A stretch of 64,000 bases of DNA from Lysobacteraceae bacterium (GCA_028871555.1 JAGWNA010000001.1:1-64000), one strand, 5' to 3'; positions 1-12,413 are shown, numbered from the stretch's first letter. Program-made: numbers and translations. Notes: generated by a model not told the origin, from the sequence alone.

Positions 1-377
1 AACTGAAGCGCCTTCTGGCCGATCGCCACCACGTCGACCTGCACGCCCTTGTCCTGCCACTCGCGGATCGCAGGCAACAGGCGGCGGAACATGTTGGAGT
101 TCAGGCCGCCGCACAGGCCACGGTCGGTGGACACCACGATGTAGGCCACGCGCGCCACGTTCTCGCGCTCGACCAGGAACGGATGGTTGAAATCCGTGCT
201 GGCCTGGGCCACGTGCGCGATCACCTTGCGCATCGAGCGCGCATAGGGGCGCGAGGCCTTCATCAGATCCTGCGCCTTGCGGATCTTCGAGGCCGAGACC
301 ATTTCGAGCGCGCGCGTCACCTTGCGCATGTTCTGCGTGCTCTTGATCTTGGTTTTGATTTCGCGTCCGCTAGCCAC
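1..377 (-). CDS. atpG: ATP synthase F1 gamma subunit, C-terminus cut by window edge
   Basis: This is the central rotor-stalk subunit of F1, which couples proton flow to catalysis. The visible N-terminal ~125 residues carry the hallmark start of the family ([12 protein letters not shown], then [17 protein letters not shown]) and the conserved [11 protein letters not shown] segment. The start is a GTG at 377, chosen because a GAGG Shine-Dalgarno core lies just upstream and the family sequence begins right there. The next in-frame ATG would remove conserved residues. It follows atpA after 62 bases in the same operon. The gene runs off the left end, so its 3' part and the following atpD/atpC cannot be seen. 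Confidence 0.95.
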   Translation of the reverse strand, partial: MASGREIKTKIKSTQNMRKVTRALEMVSASKIRKAQDLMKASRPYARSMRKVIAHVAQASTDFNHPFLVERENVARVAYIVVSTDRGLCGGLNSNMFRRLLPAIREWQDKGVQVDVVAIGQKALQ

Positions 378-439
378 GTCTGCCTCAACCTGTCGGGTCT
401 GTGCAATGCCGGTTCACGACCGGCGCGCCGTTCCGGGGA

Positions 440-1990
<1,551 letters not shown>

Positions 1991-2033
1991 GGTCGCCTAT
2001 CCCGAAATTTTAGAATCGAAGCTCTTTCCCAGA

Positions 2034-2150
2034 GTCCGGCCAGGGACGGCCGGTTTTGCTCTTCGCGAAATGGACTTCGCGTAAAACTGATTTGTCCGGC
2101 CAGGGATGGCCGGTCTTGCCCTTCGCGAATGGACTTCGCGCAAAACTAAT
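2034..2150. repeat. Two tandem copies of a ~60-bp element inside the atp operon
   Basis: Copy one starts at 2034 and copy two at 2094. Each has GTCCGGCCAGGGAYGGCCGG followed by a CTTCGCGAA...GGACTTCGCG module. The copies differ at a few bases, and one base is missing in copy two. Each copy can fold into two short hairpins (GGCC...GGCC and CGCGAA...TTCGCG). The second copy overlaps the atpH stop codon. It sits in the transcribed spacer between atpH and atpA, so both hairpins would be present in the operon mRNA. It may be a dispersed extragenic repeat or an mRNA processing/stability element. Its function is not known. Confidence 0.85.
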
Positions 2151-2679
2151 GAACCAATGCACTGGCCAGCTGCGCCAGCCGCCCGCGCGCGGAACCGTCG
2201 ATAACCTGCTCGCCGGTATCGATCACCACGCCGGCCAGCAGCGAAGCATCGACGCTGGTTTCCAGCTCGATCTCGCGCTTGAAGCGCCGTTTCAACGAGG
2301 CCTTCAGCTGTTCGGCCTGCGCCGCATCCAGCGCCATCGCGCTGGTCACCTTGACCAGCAACTGCGACTCGGACTCGCGCTTGAACGCCTCGTACAGCTC
2401 GGCCACCTCCGGCAGCAACGGCAGTCGACGCTGTTCGGCGAGCTCGGCGAGGAACTGCGCAAACGGCGCGTCTCCGGCCATGCCGACGGGCAGATGCAGG
2501 GCGGCCAATTGCACCGGCAGCACGCGCGGATCGTGCGCCAGGTCGGCCACCCGTGCGTCGCCAGCCACCGCCGCGGCAAACGCCAGTGCCTGCGACCACG
2601 CGCCCAGCGAACCGGCCGCATGGGCCACTTCGAACGCGGCACGGGCGTAAGGACGGGCGAGAGTGATTGCCTGGGCCAT
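2146..2679 (-). CDS. atpH: ATP synthase F1 delta subunit
   Basis: This peripheral-stalk subunit links F1 to the b subunits. The product is 177 residues, the usual family length. It opens with QAITLARPYARAAFE and ends with the conserved TSVDASLLAGVVIDTGEQVIDGS region. I start at the ATG at 2679. A GTG directly before it (2682) is in frame, but GGAG spacing fits the ATG. It lies 9 bases after atpF. The coding 3' end runs into the tandem repeat that separates it from atpA. Confidence 0.96.
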   Translation of the reverse strand: MAQAITLARPYARAAFEVAHAAGSLGAWSQALAFAAAVAGDARVADLAHDPRVLPVQLAALHLPVGMAGDAPFAQFLAELAEQRRLPLLPEVAELYEAFKRESESQLLVKVTSAMALDAAQAEQLKASLKRRFKREIELETSVDASLLAGVVIDTGEQVIDGSARGRLAQLASALVH

Positions 2680-2688
2680 CACAGTCTC

Positions 2689-3159
2689 CTAGATCTCGGC
2701 CGCAAGCTGGTCGAGCAAGGCCTTGTGCGTGGAGGCATCGACCTCCCGCTGCACGATCCTGCTGGCACCCTGCACGGCCAGGGCGCCGACCTGCTCGCGC
2801 AACTGCTCGCGCGCACGCTGCGCCATCATGGCGATATCGTCCTGCGCGCTGGCCTTGAGGCGGTTGATCTCGACGATCGCCTCGCCACGGGCCTTGTCGA
2901 TGATCTGGTTGGCCTGCTGCTGCGCCTTGTCGATGATCTCCGTCGCCTGCAGGCGCGCCTGCTTGATCTCGGCGGCCACCTTGACGTCGGCACTCTTCAA
3001 CTCGGCATGCGCACGCTCGGCGGCATTCAGACCTTCGGCGATCTTGATCTGCCGCTCTTCGATGGCCTTGTTGATGTGCGGCCAGATGAAGTGGACGCAA
3101 AACCAGATCAGGATGGCGAACGAGAGCATTTCGCCAATCAAGGTCGCGTTGAAATCCAT
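2689..3159 (-). CDS. atpF: ATP synthase Fo b subunit
   Basis: This is the peripheral-stalk membrane anchor. The 156-residue product has one N-terminal membrane helix (about residues 6-26, LIGEMLSFAILIWFCVHFIW) followed by a long charged, alanine-rich amphipathic helix expected to dimerise. Both length and architecture are those of bacterial b subunits. It lies between atpE and atpH in the canonical order. Confidence 0.97.
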   Translation of the reverse strand: MDFNATLIGEMLSFAILIWFCVHFIWPHINKAIEERQIKIAEGLNAAERAHAELKSADVKVAAEIKQARLQATEIIDKAQQQANQIIDKARGEAIVEINRLKASAQDDIAMMAQRAREQLREQVGALAVQGASRIVQREVDASTHKALLDQLAAEI

Positions 3160-3251
3160 CGCTGCGTTACCTGTAGATACGGGGTGAAACGGACACAGGC
3201 ATCACGATGCCCGTGCCGGACAGACAGCTGCGTGAGGCGCAGCCGGCGAAC

Positions 3252-4415
<1,164 letters not shown>

Positions 4416-4805
4416 TCAACCCTTGAATCCGAACGCCAGCAGATAAACCGCGTAGGCAGCCACCAACCCCGTGATGGCGGCCAGCGGCGGCAATTTGTAG
4501 TGGAACAGGATCATGACCAATCCCCCTACGATCACGATCCACTTCAGGAGCATGCCCGACAGCAACCGGCTCAACGCCATTCCCGCCCCGTCCAGCCGGC
4601 TGAAAAACCGCGCCGACAGCAGCGCCGTACCCAGCGCCACCAGCATCGCGCCTGCGGCGGCAGCCACCGCTTCCCGACGCCCCAGCATCAGAAAAACGAG
4701 ACCCACCAGGATAGCCACCGCGATCTGCAGCAGCATGGTGCGCAAGGCGAGACGTCGACCAGAGTCAAGACTGTTGAGCACGTAACGTCTCCGCGCGGTT
4801 TCCAC
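4416..4805 (-). CDS. atpI: ATP synthase subunit I (assembly protein)
   Basis: This small membrane protein of 129 residues has four predicted helices and is first in the operon, as AtpI usually is. The family aids c-ring assembly and is not part of the finished enzyme. The sequence is weakly conserved, so the call rests on position, size and membrane topology. The operon promoter lies about 45 bases upstream of its start. Confidence 0.85.
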   Translation of the reverse strand: METARRRYVLNSLDSGRRLALRTMLLQIAVAILVGLVFLMLGRREAVAAAAGAMLVALGTALLSARFFSRLDGAGMALSRLLSGMLLKWIVIVGGLVMILFHYKLPPLAAITGLVAAYAVYLLAFGFKG

Positions 4806-4849
4806 CAGGCGGCACCGATACAGCTACGGGCCACGATCCAATCCGTAAA

Positions 4850-4879
4850 AGTATATCAGTGCGCTCGCGGCACGAACAA
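4850..4879 (-). promoter_or_regulatory. Sigma70-type promoter of the atp operon
   Basis: Read on the minus strand, TTGTTC (4879-4874) and TATACT (4855-4850) are separated by 18 bases and lie about 45 bases before the atpI start. The -10 matches five of six consensus bases. It is the best promoter-like match in the 264-base space between atpI and the phasin gene. Confidence 0.6.
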
Positions 4880-4984
4880 GCCGCGCTGCCTGCGACATCT
4901 TGTCCGTACCTGACCGGATCCACCCGCACAGCCTTGCCCGCAACGGCTTCCGTGCCCGGCAAATTCTTGCGACAGCACATGAAT

Positions 4985-5014
4985 CGAGGGCCGGACACTC
5001 AGGTCCGGCCCTCG
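4985..5014 (-). terminator. Hairpin terminator downstream of the phasin gene
   Basis: A perfect 12-bp stem (CGAGGGCCGGAC, 4985-4996, with its complement at 5003-5014) has a 6-base loop. It lies 56 bases beyond the phasin stop codon on the minus strand. No T-run follows on either strand, so it may be weak or factor-assisted. Confidence 0.55.
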
Positions 5015-5069
5015 GTATTCGCGGCCCGGGGAGGGTGACCGCGATAATGCTCCGGCCGCTGGCGCCGAA

Positions 5070-5459
5070 TTACTTGGCAGCGGCTTTCTTGGCGACGGCA
5101 GCCGGGGCGGCCACGGCTTCGTTGGCGGCCTGCTGCTGTTCCTGCACCAGCGCGCTCAGCGACTCGGCGGTCTTCTGCGCGATCGAAATGATCTCTTGCG
5201 AGACAGCCACGGTACGCTCGGCGTTGTCACGGTTCAGGGTGGTGCCCTTTTCCCACAGGCTGCGCAGGCCGTTCACATCGCGTGCTTCCATCGCTTCGGC
5301 GATGAATTCGGCGGAAACCTTGGCCTGCTGCTCGAGTGCCTTGAGCTGCAGCTCGGCGACCGATTCCAGACCCTTCAAGGTCATCGAATGTGCCTTGAAG
5401 GCATTGTCGGTCAGCTGCTTGGTGAAAGCGAAAAGCTGGGTGTTGATCTGCTGCGTCAT
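5070..5459 (-). CDS. Phasin family protein
   Basis: This protein of 129 residues is predicted to be almost entirely helical. It matches the phasin_2 type: an N-terminal INTQLFAFTKQLTDNAFKAHSM segment, a repeated amphipathic pattern, and a low-complexity alanine/lysine-rich tail (about residues 105-129) resembling those of granule- or DNA-binding phasins. Family members coat polyhydroxyalkanoate granules. No PHA synthase is in this window, so the substrate link is inferred from family only. The upstream 210 bases are AT-rich and probably hold its promoter. A hairpin follows the gene. Confidence 0.85.
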   Translation of the reverse strand: MTQQINTQLFAFTKQLTDNAFKAHSMTLKGLESVAELQLKALEQQAKVSAEFIAEAMEARDVNGLRSLWEKGTTLNRDNAERTVAVSQEIISIAQKTAESLSALVQEQQQAANEAVAAPAAVAKKAAAK

Positions 5460-5669
5460 GATGTTGCCCTCGTTGGGGTTCGGTGAGTGGGATCGACTCT
5501 ACCAACGAATTTGGTGCAATGCAATATATTTTTTCGTTAAAGGCAAGACCATTTGCCAAATATCTCGCCGGAACGCCTGTTTGCGACATTTTCATGACTA
5601 CGGCGACGCATCATATGAGGCTTGACACATGCACAATGCCGGATACGTGGACGATCGCCCGGGATGGCA

Positions 5670-7544
5670 TCAATCTGAACGATTCCGGTCGCTTCGGCGA
5701 TAGAGGGTGCTGCGGCTCACCCCCAACCGGCGGGCGGCCGCCGCGACATTGCCGCCGCACGCCGCGATGGCTTCGTCGATCGCCTGTTGCTTGAGCGAAT
5801 GCAGCTTTCCCGGGAAAGCGGCGCAGGCGGCTGATCGCAGCGGGAGCCGTTCGCTCCCGAGGTCGGACGGCAGGTCTTTCATGGACAGCGTCGCCCCCAC
5901 CTCGCCCAGTGCCATCAGGCTGCGCAGCAGGCCGACCAGCTGGCGCAGATTGCCGGGCCAGGGCAACGCGGTCAGATGGTCGACGAGCTCGTGCCCCAGT
6001 TGCATGGGTATCTGCGCGCCGCCCAATGCGAGCCAGAGCTGGCGGATCACCTCGGCGGGGTCGGCATGTTCGCGGAACGCCGGCAACCGCAGTTTCGCTT
6101 GCGCAATCCGATAATAGAGATCGGCGCGGAATTCACCGCGAGCCACCAGGTCGGCCAGTTCGCGATGGGTGGCGGCGATCACGGCGATATCGAGCGCGTA
6201 CGCGCGACTGCCGCCCAATGGCGTGACCTCGCGTTCCTGCAGCACCCGCAACAGCCGACTCTGCATGGCCAGCGGCATGTCGCCCAGCTCGTCCAGGAAC
6301 AGCGTTCCGCCATTGGCTTCGCGCAGCAGGCCCGGCGTGCCCTCGCGCCGGGCGCCGGTGAACGCTCCCGGCATGTAGCCGAACAATTCCGATTCGATCA
6401 AACTCTCGGGCAAGGCGGCACAGTTCACTGCGACGAAGGGCGACGCGGCACGGGAACTGCGCCTGTGCAGCTCCCGTGCCACGACCTCCTTGCCGGTTCC
6501 GGTCTCGCCCTGCAGCAACAACGGAATATCCGCGTCGATCAGACGCACGCTGCGATTGATCGACGCCTCCAGCGCATCGGAGAAAAACGCGGCGGGCGAG
6601 CGCACCGGCTTGATCCGGGTGTTGGCCGGCGGCTTTGTGGAGATGCTGACCCGCCGTGGCGCATCGCGCCGGGCATGCACCATCTCGCCGTTCTGGCAGC
6701 GCATGCCGCCGATGCTCCCCGGTTGCGGCAGCGTCGAGGCGAACAGCTCATCGTAGCGGCACCTGCCCAGAGCCCCCCAGTCGATGCCGAGCAGCCGCAG
6801 CGCATGCCGATTCGCCGCCACCAGGCGGTGCCCCTCGAACACCAGCAAGCCCTCGCGGGCGGTGCCCAACAGCGCCGGATCGGGCTGGATGCGCACGATG
6901 TCGGCACTGGCGAAATTGTGTTCGAACATGCGGCGCTCGATCTGTTCGACCACCAGCTGCACCATGCCCAGCGCGTGCTGGTGATGCACGGACGCCTCGC
7001 CGGAAAGATCGAGTACGCCGGCCACCTGTCCCTGCGGATCGAAGATCGGCGAGGCCGAGCAGCTGAGCACGCGATGCAGCGCATAGTAGTGTTCGCCGCC
7101 GCATACCTCGACGGCGCGGCGCTCCACCAGCGCGGTGCCGATCGCGTTGGTGCCGGTCGACGACTCCGACCACGGCACGCCCGGCTGCAGCGACACCCGT
7201 GCCGCCTTGTCGAGGAAATCGGCATTGCCCAGTGCGTCGAGAATGAAGCCGTCCGGCGCGGTCAGCACCACGATGCTGCCGGCCTGGCTGGCGCTGGCGT
7301 ACAGCATCTCCAGTTCGGGTCGGCACAGCCGGCGCAGCAACTCGTGGCGTTCCTGCAGCTCGTCCATGGCATGGCGTTCGATCGGCACCGTCGTGGGTCG
7401 AGCGTCAGCCGCCATCCCCTGCTGCAGACAGCGGCGCCAGGATGCCAGGATGGTATCGGAAACCAGCCCGCGCGGTTCCGCGCCGCTGCCGAAGAAGCGC
7501 CGACGCGCGGTGGTGACCGGGTCGGTGAACGCGGAACGTTTCAT
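5670..7544 (-). CDS. Sigma54-dependent activator, AcoR type (GAF-AAA-Fis)
   Basis: This 624-residue enhancer-binding protein has the AcoR layout. A GAF-like sensor lies at about residues 70-215. The AAA+ domain carries Walker A GETGTGKE near residue 347, the sigma54-contact loop GAFTGA near 394 and Walker B LFLDELGD. A Fis-type helix-turn-helix is at the extreme C-terminus (AAAARRLGVSRSTLYRR). The start is the ATG at 7544, which has a GGAGG ribosome site. An in-frame extension upstream has no such support. The gene is divergent from an aldehyde dehydrogenase that has a sigma54 promoter, so that gene is the likely target. The inducer is probably an alcohol, aldehyde or acetoin-like compound, by family analogy only. 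Confidence 0.93.
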   Translation of the reverse strand: MKRSAFTDPVTTARRRFFGSGAEPRGLVSDTILASWRRCLQQGMAADARPTTVPIERHAMDELQERHELLRRLCRPELEMLYASASQAGSIVVLTAPDGFILDALGNADFLDKAARVSLQPGVPWSESSTGTNAIGTALVERRAVEVCGGEHYYALHRVLSCSASPIFDPQGQVAGVLDLSGEASVHHQHALGMVQLVVEQIERRMFEHNFASADIVRIQPDPALLGTAREGLLVFEGHRLVAANRHALRLLGIDWGALGRCRYDELFASTLPQPGSIGGMRCQNGEMVHARRDAPRRVSISTKPPANTRIKPVRSPAAFFSDALEASINRSVRLIDADIPLLLQGETGTGKEVVARELHRRSSRAASPFVAVNCAALPESLIESELFGYMPGAFTGARREGTPGLLREANGGTLFLDELGDMPLAMQSRLLRVLQEREVTPLGGSRAYALDIAVIAATHRELADLVARGEFRADLYYRIAQAKLRLPAFREHADPAEVIRQLWLALGGAQIPMQLGHELVDHLTALPWPGNLRQLVGLLRSLMALGEVGATLSMKDLPSDLGSERLPLRSAACAAFPGKLHSLKQQAIDEAIAACGGNVAAAARRLGVSRSTLYRRSDRNRSD

Positions 7545-7558
7545 GCGACGCCTCCGAA

Positions 7559-7577
7559 GTGTCGCAATCTGCGACAC
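7559..7577. promoter_or_regulatory. Palindromic activator site for the AcoR-type regulator
   Basis: GTGTCGCA-ATC-TGCGACAC is a perfect inverted repeat with 8-bp arms. It lies 15 bases upstream of the regulator start and about 165 bases before the sigma54 promoter of the dehydrogenase. This is the position and form expected of an upstream activating sequence. A weaker GTGA-N5-TCAC dyad follows at 7586-7598. Its closeness to the regulator start would also allow autoregulation. Confidence 0.75.
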
Positions 7578-7740
7578 CCGTTGCAGTGACTGTTTCACTA
7601 CAAAACACATGGTGCGGCAAAACGCAATCCTCGTGCCATCGACCAGCATGCTGCACTGCGGCAATCGAAAATATTTCGCTTGCCGCTGCGGCATTGCACC
7701 GTATGACACATCGCAGCAACGACGCGGCTGCGCTCGCTGC

Positions 7741-7756
7741 TGGCATGGCTCCTGCT
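7741..7756 (+). promoter_or_regulatory. Sigma54 (-24/-12) promoter of the aldehyde dehydrogenase gene
   Basis: TGGCATG-GCTC-CTGCT matches the sigma54 consensus with one mismatch (C for T in the -12 element). It keeps the exact 10-base spacing between GG and GC. The start codon follows 46 bases downstream of the element, and a divergent sigma54 activator gene lies upstream. Confidence 0.75.
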
Positions 7757-7802
7757 GTTCCTGCTCCTGTCATCCCCCCTCACCGATGCGCAGCACACGC
7801 TC

Positions 7803-9323
<1,521 letters not shown>

Positions 9324-9654
9324 GTCGATCGATGGCGCATGGCCGTCTGGCCGTCCGCTGCCTGTCCATCGTCACGGATGAAGAACGGGCATGGATGCCC
9401 ACCATTCCATAGCCGCTTCACCGGGGAAACCCCGCACGCGAAGATCGAGCTACCGAAATCCGGGCGGCTGTGGGCCTTCAAACACAGCCAATCCGGATAC
9501 CCGAACCCCAAGCTGCAACGAGCCGGGCTATCGCAGTGGCGATGGAGCACGGCGGCGACCTGCGCTGGCGCGAGGGCCTGGCCTTGAGCGGCGCCGGTTC
9601 GGTCACGGTCGACGACATCGACAGCCAGCGCGCCATCCGCCCAGGGAGACCGCC
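9324..9654 (+). other. 331-base gap between aldehyde dehydrogenase and DUF779 gene
   Basis: I find no convincing gene here. An open frame running into the DUF779 gene gives a plausible-looking peptide but has no family match I recognise. Hairpin-capable sequence lies near 9463-9486. The gap is long for a co-transcribed pair, so the DUF779 gene may have its own promoter. Confidence 0.4.
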
Positions 9655-10038
9655 ATGCCCGCACCCGCAGCCATCGCCAAGGTCACCGCCACTACCGCCG
9701 CCGAGGCACTCATCGAGCGGTTGCGGGAACAGCACGGACCGGTCCTGTTCCACCAGTCCGGCGGCTGCTGCGACGGTTCGTCGCCGATGTGCTATCCGCA
9801 AGACGACTTCATCGTCGGCGACTGCGACGTCCGGCTCGGCGAGATCGCCGGCGCGCCGTTCTACATGAGTCCCTCGCAGTACGAATACTGGAAACACACG
9901 CAACTGATCATCGACGTGGTCAAGGGCCACGGCGGCATGTTCTCGCTGGAGAATGGCCAGGGCGTCCGCTTCCTCACCCGCTCGCGCCTGTTCACCGACG
10001 AGGAAATCGACCGGCTTCGCGCCGACGGCCGGCTCTGA
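9655..10038 (+). CDS. DUF779 domain-containing protein
   Basis: This is a protein of 127 residues of a small family that often sits next to AcoD/ExaC-type aldehyde dehydrogenases. Conserved cysteines are visible in HQSGGCCDGSSPMC near residues 39-50, along with MSPSQYEYWKHTQLIIDVV. Function is unknown, but the pairing suggests a role in aldehyde oxidation or maturation of the enzyme. The start is the ATG at 9655 with AGGGAGA upstream. A much longer open frame reaches further upstream without a better start. Confidence 0.88.
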   Translation: MPAPAAIAKVTATTAAEALIERLREQHGPVLFHQSGGCCDGSSPMCYPQDDFIVGDCDVRLGEIAGAPFYMSPSQYEYWKHTQLIIDVVKGHGGMFSLENGQGVRFLTRSRLFTDEEIDRLRADGRL

Positions 10039-10093
10039 CCCTGCCTCTTGCACTTGCGTGCTGCGCGCCTCGTGCGCAGCCGCAGTCCGGCTT

Positions 10094-10555
10094 TCATCGG
10101 GAGGTTGCACGGTCCGCATTCGCCGGGTGAAGGGATGCCCCGGACGAGGCATCGGGCACACCGGCACCGTCCAGCGACTGCAGGATCGGGCAACCCTGCG
10201 AACTGTCGGCGCACAGGTTCACCAGCAGGCGCAGCTCGTTGCGCAGCAGGCGCAACGACTTCAGCCGGGTTTCCACCTGGGCCAGTTTTTCGCCGGCCAC
10301 GCGGCGCACATCGGCGCGCGCCTGCTGCGGGCGTTCGCGCAAATGCAGCAGGTTGCCGATCTCGGCCAGCGAAAAATTCATCGTCTGCGCGCGCTGGATG
10401 AACAGCAGCCGCGCCAGATCGGCATCGCCGTAGCGGCGCCGTCCGCCGCTGTCGCGCAGCGCCCGCGGCAGCAGGCCGATCTTCTCGTAATAACGCAGCG
10501 TATCGGTCGACATCCCGGTGCGCATGGCCAGATCACCGATGCTCCAGGTGCTCAT
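10094..10555 (-). CDS. MerR family transcriptional regulator
   Basis: This 153-residue protein has the winged helix-turn-helix of MerR proteins at its start (IGDLAMRTGMSTDTLRYYEKIGLLP), a coiled-coil dimerisation helix, and a C-terminal C-X6-C loop (CADSSQGC, followed by PILQSL). The loop resembles the metal- or thiol-binding loops of CueR/ZntR-type regulators. The ATG at 10555 overlaps the stop of the upstream thioredoxin-like gene (ATGA), so the two are translationally coupled. The two MerR-type dyads at 11906-11984 are its probable targets. The inducer is unknown. The loop length differs by one residue from CueR, so I do not assign copper. Confidence 0.9.
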   Translation of the reverse strand: MSTWSIGDLAMRTGMSTDTLRYYEKIGLLPRALRDSGGRRRYGDADLARLLFIQRAQTMNFSLAEIGNLLHLRERPQQARADVRRVAGEKLAQVETRLKSLRLLRNELRLLVNLCADSSQGCPILQSLDGAGVPDASSGASLHPANADRATSR

Positions 10556-10788
10556 GCGCGCTCCTTGCGCCGCAACTTGCCCAGCGCCGCGTTGCCCTGC
10601 CCGAACAGGCGGCCATCGATGACGACCGCCGGTAGCCGGACGATGCCCAGGCGGGCGGCCTGCTCCAGATGCTCCATGACATCCCTCACTTCGGCATCGG
10701 CGTCGAACTGGCGACACAGATCGATCAACTCGGCGGCGGTGCGCCGGCACGCCGGGCAATACACCGACTGATAAACCACGATGTGCAT
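10552..10788 (-). CDS. Small thioredoxin/glutaredoxin-fold protein with CPAC motif
   Basis: The product of 78 residues starts directly with a beta strand (HIVVYQSVYCPACRR), holds a redox CPAC motif near residue 11, and has the cis-proline position in VRLPAVVIDG. It is shorter than classical thioredoxins and more like a glutaredoxin-like or thioredoxin-like adaptor. I chose the ATG at 10788. ATGs at 10806 and 10848 are also in frame, and none has a strong ribosome site. It is coupled to the MerR gene by a 4-base overlap, which suggests joint control and perhaps reduction of a metal- or thiol-bound state. Confidence 0.75.
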   Translation of the reverse strand: MHIVVYQSVYCPACRRTAAELIDLCRQFDADAEVRDVMEHLEQAARLGIVRLPAVVIDGRLFGQGNAALGKLRRKERA

Positions 10789-10895
10789 GGACGGGGATTC
10801 CGGCATGGTCGGGAGTTTATGCCAGGTGGCAAGGGCGAGGGCCGTCATGCGCAAAGGCTCGCCGGGTTGCCGCCGGGACAGATCGCCGTGCGTGC

Positions 10896-11819
10896 TCACA
10901 GGAAGTGAGTCCTGAAGCCGATGTGAAAGATGTAACGATCGCGCAACGCATGGCCGTTCATGTCCTGCATGACCGGGAGCTGCACAGATGCTTCCAGCAC
11001 GTAGTTCATGGTGACAAATTGCAGTCCCGGACTGACGAACCACTGGGTGCCTCCGCTATCGGGAGCATCCAGGCCGTTCAGGCGGTCGTGACCGGTGCGG
11101 ACGAGGTTGGTTTCCAGCACGCCATAGAGGAACCCGGGGACCCCGGCTCCCAGTCGACGCGGCCACAGCCGGTACTGGATCGAGCCATCGGCCTGACTCA
11201 CGGCACCGGCCCGGTAACCATCGTGGGTACCGGTGGCCTGGTACGTGGCGTCGGCATCGAACTCCCATGCCAGCGTCTGGTAGGTCGTGACGACTCCGGC
11301 CAGGCCACCCCAGGCCCCGGTGCCGTTCCGGAACGGGCGCGGCAGTCGGCCGAAGCGATCGGCGGTATGGCTGTTCCCGGTCGGTGCCACCACGCCGACG
11401 ATCGGCGCCACGCGCAAGGACGTTCCCGCGCCGTCGTCCTCGAAGACCGTATAGCGCGCGAACAGCCCGGTGTCGCCGATGCCCGAGCCGGTGCGTTGCA
11501 CCCGCCCCATCGGCGCGGTCGCGTCCAGTGTTTTGTCCAGATACCAGGGAGCGACGGCAAACAGCGTCAGCTTGCTGGTGGCGCCATAGGCCAGCACGTT
11601 GCCCAGGACTCCGATGTGCACGTTGCTTCCCGAGCCCGCCACATCATCGTGGCGATAGCGCTGGATGTACTGCTCGCGCAGCAGCCACTGCCCCTGGGCC
11701 ACCGGTAACGCGGTATTGAAGGTGATCGAGCTCGCCGCGGCCAGGGCGGGCAGCAGGCAGGCGATCGGCCCGGCCGATCTTCGTATCACGCGGTGGCGTG
11801 GTACGGCGATCGATCGCAT
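10896..11819 (-). CDS. Predicted outer-membrane beta-barrel (MetA/transporter-like)
   Basis: This 307-residue protein has a hydrophobic N-terminus (about residues 12-29) consistent with a signal peptide. Alternating strands follow, and it ends in a terminal aromatic-rich strand (YIFHIGFRTHFL) as outer-membrane barrels do. The pattern fits the loosely defined MetA-pathway/transporter family. Motifs such as GIGDTGLFARY and APTGNS support this. It is transcribed from one of two back-to-back MerR-type promoters. The opposite one drives an exported metal-binding-like protein. What it transports is unknown. Confidence 0.75.
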   Translation of the reverse strand: MRSIAVPRHRVIRRSAGPIACLLPALAAASSITFNTALPVAQGQWLLREQYIQRYRHDDVAGSGSNVHIGVLGNVLAYGATSKLTLFAVAPWYLDKTLDATAPMGRVQRTGSGIGDTGLFARYTVFEDDGAGTSLRVAPIVGVVAPTGNSHTADRFGRLPRPFRNGTGAWGGLAGVVTTYQTLAWEFDADATYQATGTHDGYRAGAVSQADGSIQYRLWPRRLGAGVPGFLYGVLETNLVRTGHDRLNGLDAPDSGGTQWFVSPGLQFVTMNYVLEASVQLPVMQDMNGHALRDRYIFHIGFRTHFL

Positions 11820-11905
11820 GGGGTGTCTCCATCAGTCATCAGTCATGTCCGAATCGGAAGTTGCTGTCGGCGATGGCTGCCCATTCGCCGATACTTCGAG
11901 GAGCC

Positions 11906-11936
11906 ACGGTAGTACTTGGAGTCAACTCCATGTCAA
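11906..11936 (-). promoter_or_regulatory. MerR-type promoter/operator for the barrel gene
   Basis: On the minus strand TTGACA (11936-11931) and TACCGT (11911-11906) have the stretched 19-base spacer typical of MerR-controlled promoters. The spacer holds the dyad TGGAGT-TG-ACTCCA (11917-11930). The barrel start lies about 85 bases downstream. Confidence 0.8.
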
Positions 11937-11953
11937 GAGGTCTGGCAACGGGC

Positions 11954-11984
11954 TTGACATGGAGTGGACTCCAGGAGCCATGCT
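11954..11984 (+). promoter_or_regulatory. MerR-type promoter/operator for the MerP-like/NHL genes
   Basis: TTGACA (11954-11959) and CATGCT (11979-11984) are separated by 19 bases. The spacer contains the dyad TGGAGT-GG-ACTCCA (11960-11973), with the same half-sites as the divergent operator 29 bases away. This implies one regulator acting on both. Confidence 0.8.
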
Positions 11985-12028
11985 CCTCCATGCCTCGTTC
12001 GACAGGCATTTGTTCCAGGAGAATTTCA

Positions 12029-12412
12029 ATGAGCAGCAAGGTGGGTAACCGCATTTTGACCATGCTCGGCATCGCTTTCGCCACGGTTCTGCCAGGACTC
12101 GCCATGGCCTTTGTGGCGGTTTCCCCGGCTCAGGCGGCGACATCGGCTCCGACCGCGCAGCAGGCATGGCCCGCCGATGCCTACGTCGTGCGCGTGGACG
12201 GCCTGGCATGCCCGTTCTGTGCCTATGGCATCGAGAAGCAGTTCAGCCATATGCCGGGCGTCACGTCCACCGACGTCAACCTCGCCAGCGGAGTGGTCGT
12301 GGTCCACGTCAAGCCCGGCACGCGTTTCGATCAGGCCCGGATCGACAAAACCGTGCAGCAGGCCGGCTTCAGGCTGAAGGCCATCGTGTCCCAGCCGGCG
12401 GCAGGGAGCTGA
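12029..12412 (+). CDS. Exported heavy-metal-associated (MerP-like) protein
   Basis: This is a 127-residue protein with a signal peptide (hydrophobic stretch about residues 9-35, ending in an AQA-A type cleavage site). One HMA ferredoxin-like domain follows, with the metal-site motif LACPFCAYG near residue 60 (C-P-F-C, compared with the usual C-X2-C). The ribosome site AGGAG precedes the ATG at 12029. It is one base from the NHL-repeat gene, so the two are surely co-transcribed from the MerR-type promoter upstream. A periplasmic metal or metalloid carrier is the natural reading. No mercury reductase or transporter gene is nearby. Confidence 0.88.
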   Translation: MSSKVGNRILTMLGIAFATVLPGLAMAFVAVSPAQAATSAPTAQQAWPADAYVVRVDGLACPFCAYGIEKQFSHMPGVTSTDVNLASGVVVVHVKPGTRFDQARIDKTVQQAGFRLKAIVSQPAAGS

Positions 12413-12413
12413 G

